Positions 6,092 through 12,196 of a DNA stretch of 12,196 bases are shown piece after piece. Origin of the DNA: Acidobacteriota bacterium (GTDB lineage Bacteria; Acidobacteriota; Terriglobia; UBA7540); contig JAJYJL010000102.1 in the NCBI GenBank assembly GCA_021789565.1, positions 1-12,196 of the forward strand, in the 5' to 3' direction. The position numbers were made by a program, and so were the translations under genes. The notes under the pieces are model-generated. The model made no database searches, was not told the origin of the DNA, and saw only the letters and a list, made by a program, of their open reading frames with translations. The first letter of the stretch is position 1. Each line of letters opens with the position of its first letter.

Positions 6092-7693
6092 ATGATCTCA
6101 TACAAGAAGTTCGTGTGTTGCGCACTCATTTCTGGCTTTGCAATTTTCTGTTGGAGTATCGCGGCGCTGGCCGCAGCTCCCCAATATGATCTCCTTCTGA
6201 AGGGTGGCCACGTCATTGACCCCGCCAACCACATTGACGAAATCATGGACGTGGCCATTGCCAACCACAGAATAGCAGCCATCAAGAAGGACATTCCTGA
6301 CAGTGAAGCCAAAAAAGTTGTGGACGTTACCGGCTATTACGTCACCCCAGGCCTGATTGACATTCACGTCCATGTTTCCAACGGCGGTACGCCACTGGAC
6401 TGGTTCACTCCGAACGCCCGCCACCGCGAGGTGCCGGAAGGCATCATGACAGACATTCCACTCGACTCCGGTGTGACCACCATGGTGGATGCCGGGACCT
6501 CCGGCGCCAATGACTTTATCCAGGAGATGATGAAAGTAACAGATCACTCGCAGGTGCGCGTTCTTTCGTGGCTGAATATCGTTGAAAATGGCATGTTCAG
6601 CGGCTTGGAGCAGGACCCCGACAACATGGATCCCAAGCGCTGCGCCCAAATCATCAATGAGTTTCCGAACTTGATCGTGGGAATCAAAACCGCCCATTAT
6701 GGCGCCGGCATCAACCTGAACAGTCCGCCCACGCCGTGGGCTGGCATTGATGACGCCATCGCCTGCGGCGAGCTGACTCACCGGCCCGTCATGGTGGACA
6801 CGTCCCCGGTTCCCGGCCGTTCCTACGCTGATATCATTACCAAGCGGCTCCGCCCCGGTGACGTTCATACTCACGTCTTCGCCCAGCAGTTCCCGATCAT
6901 TCTTCCGAACGGCAAAGTGAACCCGATCATGTGGCAAGCCCGCGCTCGTGGCGTTGTTTTTGACGTCGGCTACGGTTCAGCAAGCTTTTGGTGGCGCAAT
7001 GCCGCCCCTGCAATTCAGCAAGGTTTCCTGCCGGACTCGATCTCCACGGACCTGCATCTGGGCAACATTCAAGAACTCAGCCTCACGAGCATCATGTCGC
7101 GGTTCCTGATTATGGGTGAGACGCTGAAGGAGGTCATTCAGCAGACCACGGTGAACCCTGCGGAGGAGATCCATCATCCCGAGTTGGGCACCCTCTCGCC
7201 CGGTTCTGACGCTGATATTGCCGTGCTCCAGCTCCTGCACGGGAACTTCTGCTACCACGACGACGGCGATGCCCGCATGTGTGGCAACTCCAAGCTCACC
7301 AACGTTCTGACCGTTCGGGACGGAGCCATCCTTTATGATCCATCCGGCCTCAGCATGGTGGATTGGCAACATGCGCGGCCGCAGTATTTCGGACATTGCC
7401 CCGATACCGCGAGGATGATCAGGGGCCGTCGCCGCTGCAGCTCTTCGGCCGACGATTTTCCGCGCCATATCACGAATTACGAAGGCCTGGGCCCTCCGTT
7501 TCCATTGCAGCCCTGGCTGCAAGTGCCCGGTAACCTGGGGAACAATCCGCCTGGGGTGCCGCATCCGCCCGACTTGACGCGCCAATATCATTCGCCCTTC
7601 CCGGATCATCCCAGGGCGCGGCCGCTTGCGAATCCGAAGGACGTGTACCCTGTCCAGGAGCAATCTTCCGATTCAGAGCACGGCCAACAATAG
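6092..7693 (+). CDS. Secreted amidohydrolase/deacetylase-family metallohydrolase (COG3964-like)
   Basis: This is a cyclic-amidohydrolase fold protein related to dihydroorotase-like amidohydrolase/deacetylases. Residues 1-28 form a Sec signal peptide (K5-K6, hydrophobic core, ALAAA end). YDLLLKGGHVIDPAN (32-46) is the small beta-sandwich; GLIDIHVHV (87-95) gives H92-x-H94; GIKTAHYG (197-204) has K199 as candidate carboxylated lysine; DVHTHVF (257-263) gives H261; STDLH (318-322) gives D320. At PVMVDTSPVPG (232-242) D235 occupies the place where I expect a metal-ligand His in characterised relatives. After residue about 425 there is an extra tail of roughly 105 residues, first Arg/Cys-rich (RMIRGRRRCSS) and then Pro-rich, beyond the usual length of about 400. 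The ribosome site is the G-run at 6080-6085. Hydrolysis of a periplasmic amide or ester is inferred; the substrate is unknown. Confidence 0.85.
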   Translation: MISYKKFVCCALISGFAIFCWSIAALAAAPQYDLLLKGGHVIDPANHIDEIMDVAIANHRIAAIKKDIPDSEAKKVVDVTGYYVTPGLIDIHVHVSNGGTPLDWFTPNARHREVPEGIMTDIPLDSGVTTMVDAGTSGANDFIQEMMKVTDHSQVRVLSWLNIVENGMFSGLEQDPDNMDPKRCAQIINEFPNLIVGIKTAHYGAGINLNSPPTPWAGIDDAIACGELTHRPVMVDTSPVPGRSYADIITKRLRPGDVHTHVFAQQFPIILPNGKVNPIMWQARARGVVFDVGYGSASFWWRNAAPAIQQGFLPDSISTDLHLGNIQELSLTSIMSRFLIMGETLKEVIQQTTVNPAEEIHHPELGTLSPGSDADIAVLQLLHGNFCYHDDGDARMCGNSKLTNVLTVRDGAILYDPSGLSMVDWQHARPQYFGHCPDTARMIRGRRRCSSSADDFPRHITNYEGLGPPFPLQPWLQVPGNLGNNPPGVPHPPDLTRQYHSPFPDHPRARPLANPKDVYPVQEQSSDSEHGQQ

Positions 7694-7722
7694 AGTTTTA
7701 GATTTGCGGCGGGAGGCCTGAA

Positions 7723-7755
7723 AAGCGTTCCAAAGGGGCAAGATTCTGAACGCTT
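7723..7755 (+). repeat. 8-bp perfect inverted repeat (hairpin) between hydrolase and paralogue pair
   Basis: AAGCGTTC (7723-7730) pairs perfectly with GAACGCTT (7748-7755) around a 17-base loop, 29 bp after the hydrolase stop. No T-run follows, so it is not a classical terminator. It could be a transcript-processing or stabilising hairpin or a protein-binding site within a continuing operon. Confidence 0.4.
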
Positions 7756-7809
7756 CTGGTCAATCGCCTCGTAGAGTACAGACCCCGATCTCATTGCAAG
7801 AGGATTCAT

Positions 7810-9027
7810 ATGGCTCAAAACAAGAGTTCTAATGGCAAGCGCCTGAAACTCGCGGCCGTGGTCACCGCGATCCGCTTATATTCGCATCCACAGCACATTG
7901 TGGACCGCTTCCTTGACGGTTACGGATGGAACGGCACCTTCCATCATCCCAAAATGGACCTGGTGGCGCTTTACGTTGATCAACGGGGCGAAGGCGACCT
8001 GACCCAGGAGCTAATCGATCGCCATCCCGGCTTGAAGGTCTACCCATCCATCGCCGAAGCTATAACGCTGGGCACCAGCAAGCTGGCCGTGGATGGCGTG
8101 GTCGTGGTCGGGGAGCATGGCACGTATCCGCTGACCGCAACAGGCCAGGCCATGCAGCCACACTTCCGTTTTTTTGAGAGCATTGTAGACGTGTTCCGGT
8201 CCAGCAACCGCTCGGTGCCCTATTTCAATGACAAGCAACTCTCTTCCTGGAGCTTCGCGCAATCGAAGCAGATGTTCGATACCTCGCGCCAGATGGGTTT
8301 TCCGCTTCAGGGTGGTTCCAGCCTGGCGGTGACCTGGAGAATTCCGTCGGTTGAGTTCCCCAACGGAGTCAGCGTCAAGGAGGCTCTCTGCGTCGGCTAC
8401 GGTGGCGTGGACAGCTACGATTTTCATGCTCTCGAAACCATTCAATGCATGGTGGAACGGCGCAAGGGTGGTGAAACCGGTGTCGAGTGGTTGCAGGCCT
8501 ACCAGGGCGAAAGCTTCTGGAAGGCCTATGAGCAGGGTGTGTGGCCCCATTCGCTGGTGAAGGCGGCCCTGAGCCGAAGTTCCACCCTGATGCCCGCAAG
8601 TCAAATCTTCACCGACGTCTATCCTTCAGTGAAGCAGATGCGGGAATTGGTGCCCGATCCAACCGCCTACCGCTACCAGCATCGTGATGGCCTGCGCTGT
8701 ACGATGCTGCTAATGAACGGCCTGGTTACTGACTTCACCTTTGCGGCCGACATTGAAGGTCGATCGCAGCCCTTTTCCACACAGATGTACCTGCCCATGC
8801 CCGATGGACGCACCACCCTGGCCAGTTTCTTCAGCCCATTGGTGCACAATGCCGAGCTGATGTTCCTCACGGGCAAGGCACAGTATCCCATCGCGCGAAC
8901 GCTTTTAACTTCCGGCCTGGTCATCGCCGGTGTCGATAGCATATACCAGGGCTTGAGGCGCCTGGAGACCCCGCAACTGGCGGTTACTTACCAGCCGAGT
9001 CCTGAATCTACATTTTGGAGAAGCTAA
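7810..9027 (+). CDS. Conserved uncharacterised protein, Gfo/Idh/MocA-like Rossmann fold suspected (paralogue A)
   Basis: I do not recognise a named function. The 405-aa product begins with a beta-strand/helix unit (KLAAVVTAIRLY at 13-24, then HIVDRFLDGY), followed by DLVALYVDQ (50-58), VYPSIAEAI (78-86) and DGVVVVGEHGTYP (95-107). This order resembles the N-terminal Rossmann half of Gfo/Idh/MocA proteins, but there is no clear GxGxxG and no EKP; YFNDKQLS (138-145) sits where EKP would fall. Strong family blocks are SSLAVTWRIP (170-179), IQCMVERRKGGETG (211-224), ARTLLTSG (362-369) and ETPQLAVTYQP (386-396). It has no signal peptide, unlike its neighbour. The start is supported by AAGAGGA (7798-7804), 5 bp before the ATG. 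Its stop overlaps the start of paralogue B, so the two are translationally coupled and may work as a pair. Confidence 0.75.
   Translation: MAQNKSSNGKRLKLAAVVTAIRLYSHPQHIVDRFLDGYGWNGTFHHPKMDLVALYVDQRGEGDLTQELIDRHPGLKVYPSIAEAITLGTSKLAVDGVVVVGEHGTYPLTATGQAMQPHFRFFESIVDVFRSSNRSVPYFNDKQLSSWSFAQSKQMFDTSRQMGFPLQGGSSLAVTWRIPSVEFPNGVSVKEALCVGYGGVDSYDFHALETIQCMVERRKGGETGVEWLQAYQGESFWKAYEQGVWPHSLVKAALSRSSTLMPASQIFTDVYPSVKQMRELVPDPTAYRYQHRDGLRCTMLLMNGLVTDFTFAADIEGRSQPFSTQMYLPMPDGRTTLASFFSPLVHNAELMFLTGKAQYPIARTLLTSGLVIAGVDSIYQGLRRLETPQLAVTYQPSPESTFWRS
9017..9020 (+). promoter_or_regulatory. GGAG ribosome site fixing the start of paralogue B at 9027
   Basis: GGAG lies 6 bases before the ATG at 9027, which shares one base with the TAA stop of paralogue A (TAATG). 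An in-frame TTG at 9015 overlaps this GGAG and would put four residues in front of the twin-arginine leader, so the ATG is preferred. Confidence 0.6.
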
Positions 9028-10520
9028 TGATAACCCGTCGCCGTTTTCTTGGTTATTCGGCACTATCATCCGCCCTGCTGGTGAGCCGGCCACTTCTACG
9101 TTCGGGCTTTGCCCTGCCTCCCACGGGGGCGACAGAGGCGCCCTTGCGCCTTGCCATTATCGGCAGCGTCTACCACCTGGGATCAGACATGCAATCCATC
9201 GCGGACCGATTTCTGGTCGGCTACCCCTTCGAGGGAACCTGGCACATGCCGAACGTCCAGGTTGTCTCCGTCTATGTGGATTCGCTGGTGCCTAAGTTTG
9301 GTGGGCCCCTGGACTGGGGCTGGAGGCGTGCGGAGCCGCGCGCGGCCCGGCACACACAGGAAAAGTCGGGCGCCCAACCAGGATCGTCAACGCAGGAGCT
9401 CGAACCGGGCCCACCGCATCCGCCGATTGCGCACAGCATCAGGCAGCGGCCTGGAGCGCGAAGCCTGGGCAAAGAGCTACCGGAGAATATCGGGCCGGAT
9501 ACTGATCTGAGCAGGGCGCGGTCACAGGAATTCGGTTTTCGTCTCTGTCGCAACATTCCTGAGGCGCTGCGCGCCGGCGGCGAACGGCTCGCGGTGGACG
9601 CTGTGATTACCGTGGTGGAGCAGGGCGATTATCCCACCAACGACTGGGGGCAAACTCTGCTGCCCTGCTATGACTTTTTCCAGCAGTGCGTGCAGGTCTT
9701 CCAGGAAGAAGGGCGCGGGATTCCCTATTTTAACCACAAGCAACTCTCTTTCAGCTTCCCGGAGGCGAAGCAGATGGTGGAAACGGCGGAACGGCTCCGC
9801 TTTCCTCTGATGGCCGGTTCATCCTATCCCGTGACATGGCGCCTGCCCGATGTTGACATTCCGTTTGGAGCGCACGTGGAAGAAGCTGTGATGGTGGGCG
9901 TAGGCAGATTTGATGGCAGGGACTTCGACGCGCTCGAAGCCATGCAGTGCATGCTCGAGAGGCGCAAGGGCGGTGAAACCGGCGTGAAAGCGGTCCAACT
10001 GCTGGAGGGCGACGACGTCTGGCAGGCCGGCAGGGAAGGACGCTATTCCAGGGAACTTCTGAGTTCTGCTTTGTCTCGCAGTGACACTCCTTTGGGCCTC
10101 ACATTGCTGGACGGTCGCAACCAGGACCTGGTGGCGTCGGGCGTATTGCCTCAGTTGGTAAAAGACCCGGCAGCCTATTGCATTGAATATGCGGATGGGA
10201 CCAAGGCCACTCTGCTGATGCTCAACGGGGCCATCATGGACTTCAACATCTCGGCGCGCGTGGCAGGCACGGGGATGGTTTCAACACAGTTCTTTCTGCC
10301 TCCCACGCCCAACGTGACCAACACGGCCTGCCTGGCGGCTAAGATTGAGCAGACGTTTACTACCGGCAAAACGCCGTATCCCGTTCAACGGACCCTGCTG
10401 ACTTCCGGAATGTTGGAGGCTTGCCTGGACTCAAGGCGCCGGCTCAACCAGCGGGTGGAGACGCCACACCTGGCCGTGAAGTATCAGCCGCCGAGCGAAC
10501 CGCAGTACGCCCGCACCTGA
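9027..10520 (+). CDS. Tat-leader paralogue of the preceding protein, with a low-complexity insertion (paralogue B)
   Basis: This 497-aa protein is a clear paralogue of the preceding gene, with function unknown. Residues 1-30 form a twin-arginine-type leader (TRRRFLGYSAL, hydrophobic core), so export as a folded, perhaps cofactor-bearing protein is likely. Shared blocks are RLAIIGS (41-47), ADRFLVGY (59-66), VVSVYVD (79-85), YFNHKQLSFSFPEAKQM (234-250), AGSSYPVTWRLPD (263-275), MQCMLERRKGGETGV (306-320), ALSRSD (348-353), QRTLLTSGM (454-462) and RVETPHLAVKYQP (476-488). Compared with paralogue A it carries about 70 extra residues at roughly 88-158, rich in Pro, Arg, Gly, Gln and Ser, directly after the second Rossmann strand. 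The frame stays open through this insert. The start is discussed under the ribosome site at 9017. A terminator follows the stop at once, so this is the last gene of the unit. Confidence 0.78.
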   Translation: MITRRRFLGYSALSSALLVSRPLLRSGFALPPTGATEAPLRLAIIGSVYHLGSDMQSIADRFLVGYPFEGTWHMPNVQVVSVYVDSLVPKFGGPLDWGWRRAEPRAARHTQEKSGAQPGSSTQELEPGPPHPPIAHSIRQRPGARSLGKELPENIGPDTDLSRARSQEFGFRLCRNIPEALRAGGERLAVDAVITVVEQGDYPTNDWGQTLLPCYDFFQQCVQVFQEEGRGIPYFNHKQLSFSFPEAKQMVETAERLRFPLMAGSSYPVTWRLPDVDIPFGAHVEEAVMVGVGRFDGRDFDALEAMQCMLERRKGGETGVKAVQLLEGDDVWQAGREGRYSRELLSSALSRSDTPLGLTLLDGRNQDLVASGVLPQLVKDPAAYCIEYADGTKATLLMLNGAIMDFNISARVAGTGMVSTQFFLPPTPNVTNTACLAAKIEQTFTTGKTPYPVQRTLLTSGMLEACLDSRRRLNQRVETPHLAVKYQPPSEPQYART

Positions 10521-10550
10521 AGCGTCCCGACTTAACGGGACGTTGGTTTT
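10521..10550 (+). terminator. Rho-independent terminator after paralogue B
   Basis: CGTCCCG (10523-10529) pairs perfectly with CGGGACG (10536-10542) around the loop ACTTAA. It can be extended by a G-T and an A-T pair. TTGGTTTT follows. The hairpin begins immediately after the TGA at 10518-10520. Confidence 0.75.
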
Positions 10551-10551
10551 A

Positions 10552-10743
10552 GGCAAGAGGTTGATTCAGTGGCACGCGAACGTGAGCGCCACGACAACCT
10601 ACTACATTAAGACCGCGGCTGATGACGTTCGCGCTGCAATATCGAAGCTGGAAAATCGAATTTCCGAGTCGGAAGATTCCTTACAGAATACCAACAGCAC
10701 ACTAAATTGCACCACTTCAGGGCATCCTGCCTCGATTCAATAG
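10552..10743 (+). pseudogene. C-terminal remnant of a tyrosine recombinase/integrase
   Basis: An open frame here encodes about 63 residues ending at TAG (10741-10743). The segment RLIQWHANVSATTTYYIKTA (10558-10617) resembles the catalytic C-terminus of phage-type tyrosine recombinases: a His (10573-10575) in the position of the LGH-box His, a TT pair, and a Tyr nine residues on (10600-10602) as in XerD-like enzymes. A helix such as DDVRAAISKLENRISE follows, as in full integrases. Everything upstream (N-terminal binding domains and the first catalytic Arg) is absent; the only possible start is a TTG inside the terminator stem. It is therefore read as a decayed fragment beside a tRNA gene, as expected for an old integrated element. 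The family call comes from motif spacing and recall of integrase C-termini, not a search. Confidence 0.6.
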
Positions 10744-10780
10744 AGAGCTTGTTCTGCCAACTGATTGAAGCAATGGGGTA

Positions 10781-10873
<93 letters not shown>

Positions 10874-10889
10874 GTCGAATTGAACGTTA

Positions 10890-10895
10890 ATTTTA
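10890..10895 (-). promoter_or_regulatory. Possible -10 box of tRNA-Ser
   Basis: On the minus strand TAAAAT lies 16 bases upstream of the tRNA 5' end, in an AT-rich spot with a GTTAA/TTAAC inverted repeat. No good -35 was found at standard spacing, so this is tentative. Confidence 0.3.
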
Positions 10896-11098
10896 ACCTG
10901 CAGAGCCCGCCTGTGGCTAGTGCAAATCCGCGGCACCCCAGGACCCTGCGGCCCGCAACGCAGTGCGAGACCCAGTTGGGATCCTGCCGTCTGCGCCGCG
11001 CTTCAGGCTACTCGCGTTTGCGCCCACCGCATTTCTATACGGAACGACACAAATATTTGGGCATGTTCGGTCCTCAATACATCAGGGCACGACTAGAG

Positions 11099-11129
11099 TT
11101 CACCGCAGAGGCGCCGAGGACTCAGAGAA
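11099..11129 (+). repeat. Degenerate 8-base-period repeat of the CGCAGAGG dispersed type
   Basis: Three successive 8-base units, CGCAGAGG, CGCCGAGG and ACTCAGAG, follow TTCAC and end in AAA. Sequences of this form (translating as HRRGAEDSE-like peptides) recur as intergenic repeats in many environmental bacterial genomes; that is recall, not a search. Only one copy is in this window. Confidence 0.5.
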
Positions 11130-11160
11130 ACAAGCCGCTACCGTCTCCTTCAACATCCTG

Positions 11161-12195
11161 CTAAGAAGCAACCAGCAGGCGGGCGAAGCGTTCCGGGTCG
11201 CGCGCCAACTGTTGTGAGTAAGTTGCCGCTTGTTGGAAGGTAAACAGCAACTGGTCGCCAGGGCGGAAATCGAACACTGTTCCCGTTTTCGCCGCGGCAT
11301 CGCTGGCACGCCCCTTGTCCCAGGAGGCATCGAGCCTTGCCAGCAGCCTCTGGTCGCGTTCCGCGATGGTTCGGATAAGGGCCGCCGCAGACTCAGGCGT
11401 CCGCTGCGGTTTTGCTGCTTCCTCCGCCAGCACGGTAATGCGCCAGAAGACGTGCTCCATGTATTCCACGGAAAGCCTGAAGGTAAGGAAATCGTCCAGG
11501 TTGTCCCTTACCTGGGCTTCGCTGAACACAAGCTGGCTGAGCAGCCGCCGGAACGGTGGCGCGTTCAGCGTGCCGGAATTTGCGGCCTCCTTCAGTTCGT
11601 CGTCGCTTCTCCAGGGCACGGGCAGTACAGGCCGCATCCAGCGCGGTGAGCAGCTTGACCGGTTCGGCGTGATCTCATAAAGCGTCGTGAATACGTCGGA
11701 CCAATTTTCGTTCCAATCCGCCTGGTAATGTTTTTCGACGAAGCGGCGAAAACCCGATGCCCGCGCCGCAGCACTGCCCTCGTTCAAGGCAACCGCTGTG
11801 TAAGCATAGGTGTCCCACAGCGACCGCTGGATGTAGCGGGACGGAATCCAGTTGGTGACAATCACCCCCAGCGCGCGTGGGCTGTCAATGCGGCTGTAAG
11901 CATCCGCGAAGGCTTCAATGTTGCGCAGGGCGTTGGCGCCGGCGCGCACTCCCCAGCGGCACGAGATGATGGCCGGGGCGCCGATCACGCGCAGTCCCGT
12001 ATCAATCACCTTGCGCGCCGCCTGTTCGAGCGGCCTGGAGTCGGTCTGGTAGTATTGCCAATCCATGACGATAATGTCTTTGTTGAGCCGCGGCAGAACT
12101 CCCGGCTGCTTGTGCAGAACAAAATCGCCCCAGACGATCAATTCCTTGCCCAGCCCGCGTGTGATGTGGTCGAGTGAGTTCACATACTCCGCCCA
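11161..12195 (-). CDS. GH20-like glycoside hydrolase (beta-N-acetylhexosaminidase family), N-terminus outside window
   Basis: This is the C-terminal portion of an enzyme resembling glycoside hydrolase family 20, which removes terminal beta-linked hexosamines such as GlcNAc. The frame is open to the window edge (W-A-E-Y precedes the GTG at 12181-12183), so that GTG is not the start. Numbering from the GTG, KELIVWGDFVLHKQPGVL (14-31) and NKDIIVMDWQYYQTD (34-48) look like late barrel strands with the conserved Trp and Asp/Tyr near the sugar site, GLRVIGAPAI (64-73) follows, and ALGVIVTNWIP (104-114) is the last barrel strand. After it comes a roughly 220-residue mostly helical region. The catalytic Asp-Glu pair would lie in the missing part, so the family call rests on strand patterns. 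It has no clear link to its neighbours, being separated by the tRNA and the integrase remnant. Confidence 0.55.
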   Translation of the reverse strand, partial: WAEYVNSLDHITRGLGKELIVWGDFVLHKQPGVLPRLNKDIIVMDWQYYQTDSRPLEQAARKVIDTGLRVIGAPAIISCRWGVRAGANALRNIEAFADAYSRIDSPRALGVIVTNWIPSRYIQRSLWDTYAYTAVALNEGSAAARASGFRRFVEKHYQADWNENWSDVFTTLYEITPNRSSCSPRWMRPVLPVPWRSDDELKEAANSGTLNAPPFRRLLSQLVFSEAQVRDNLDDFLTFRLSVEYMEHVFWRITVLAEEAAKPQRTPESAAALIRTIAERDQRLLARLDASWDKGRASDAAAKTGTVFDFRPGDQLLFTFQQAATYSQQLARDPERFARLLVAS

Positions 12196-12196
12196 G

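Larger units (their letters stand above)
10874..11160. other. Non-coding region between tRNA-Ser and the GH20-like gene
   Basis: About 290 bp without a convincing gene. It contains a likely -10 for the tRNA (10890-10895) and the degenerate repeat at 11099-11129. The short frames seen here include translations of that repeat and show no family features. Confidence 0.5.

Noticed and set aside
6055..6189. 44-codon frame starting at ATG 6055 overlapping the hydrolase start, as a leader peptide
   Set aside because: No ribosome site seen, no recognisable leader features, and the overlap is in another frame of a clear signal peptide.
10543..10743. 66-residue frame as an intact small gene starting at TTG 10543
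   Set aside because: The start codon lies in the stem of the terminator and has no ribosome site; the content fits a decayed integrase end better.
10874..11160. CRISPR array or other regular repeat near the tRNA
   Set aside because: Only one short 8-base-period patch is present; no spaced repeats were found.

Overview
This is a high-GC (roughly 60% by eye) bacterial window with nine protein-coding regions, one tRNA and one integrase remnant. Twin-arginine-type leaders, exported amidohydrolases, a GH20-like enzyme and a family of uncharacterised oxidoreductase-like proteins suggest a soil or sediment Acidobacteriota (Solibacter/Bryobacter-like) or a similar Gram-negative heterotroph. This assignment is inference from protein style only; no marker gene is present.

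Region 1 (1-4243, + strand) is a compact corrinoid methyl-transfer operon. It holds the 3' part of a UROD-fold methyltransferase with an H-x-C...C zinc motif (MtaA/MtbA type), a [2Fe-2S]/ASKHA reductive activator of corrinoid proteins (RACo type), a cobalamin-binding corrinoid protein with an intact DxHxxG motif, and a second, longer UROD-fold methyltransferase whose third metal ligand is His. Together these can take a methyl group from an unidentified donor onto a Co(I) corrinoid, pass it on, and rescue Co(II) that forms by accident. No pterin-dependent methyltransferase lies inside the window.

Region 2 (4360-7693) has two exported metallohydrolases transcribed divergently from a 469-bp intergenic region. 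The minus-strand gene is an amidohydrolase-2 type TIM barrel. The plus-strand gene is a COG3964-type amidohydrolase/deacetylase with an unusual Asp at an expected His position and a proline-rich C-terminal extension.

Region 3 (7810-10520) has two tandem paralogues of a conserved but uncharacterised family that resembles a Gfo/Idh/MocA-like Rossmann fold. They are coupled by a TAATG junction. The second has a twin-arginine leader and a roughly 70-residue low-complexity insertion. A good intrinsic terminator closes the unit.

Region 4 (10521-11160) is a scar-like zone. It holds the C-terminal remnant of a tyrosine recombinase, a tRNA-Ser(GCU) on the minus strand with encoded CCA, and a short dispersed-type repeat.

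Region 5 (11161-12196, minus strand) is the C-terminal part of a GH20-like glycoside hydrolase that runs off the window.
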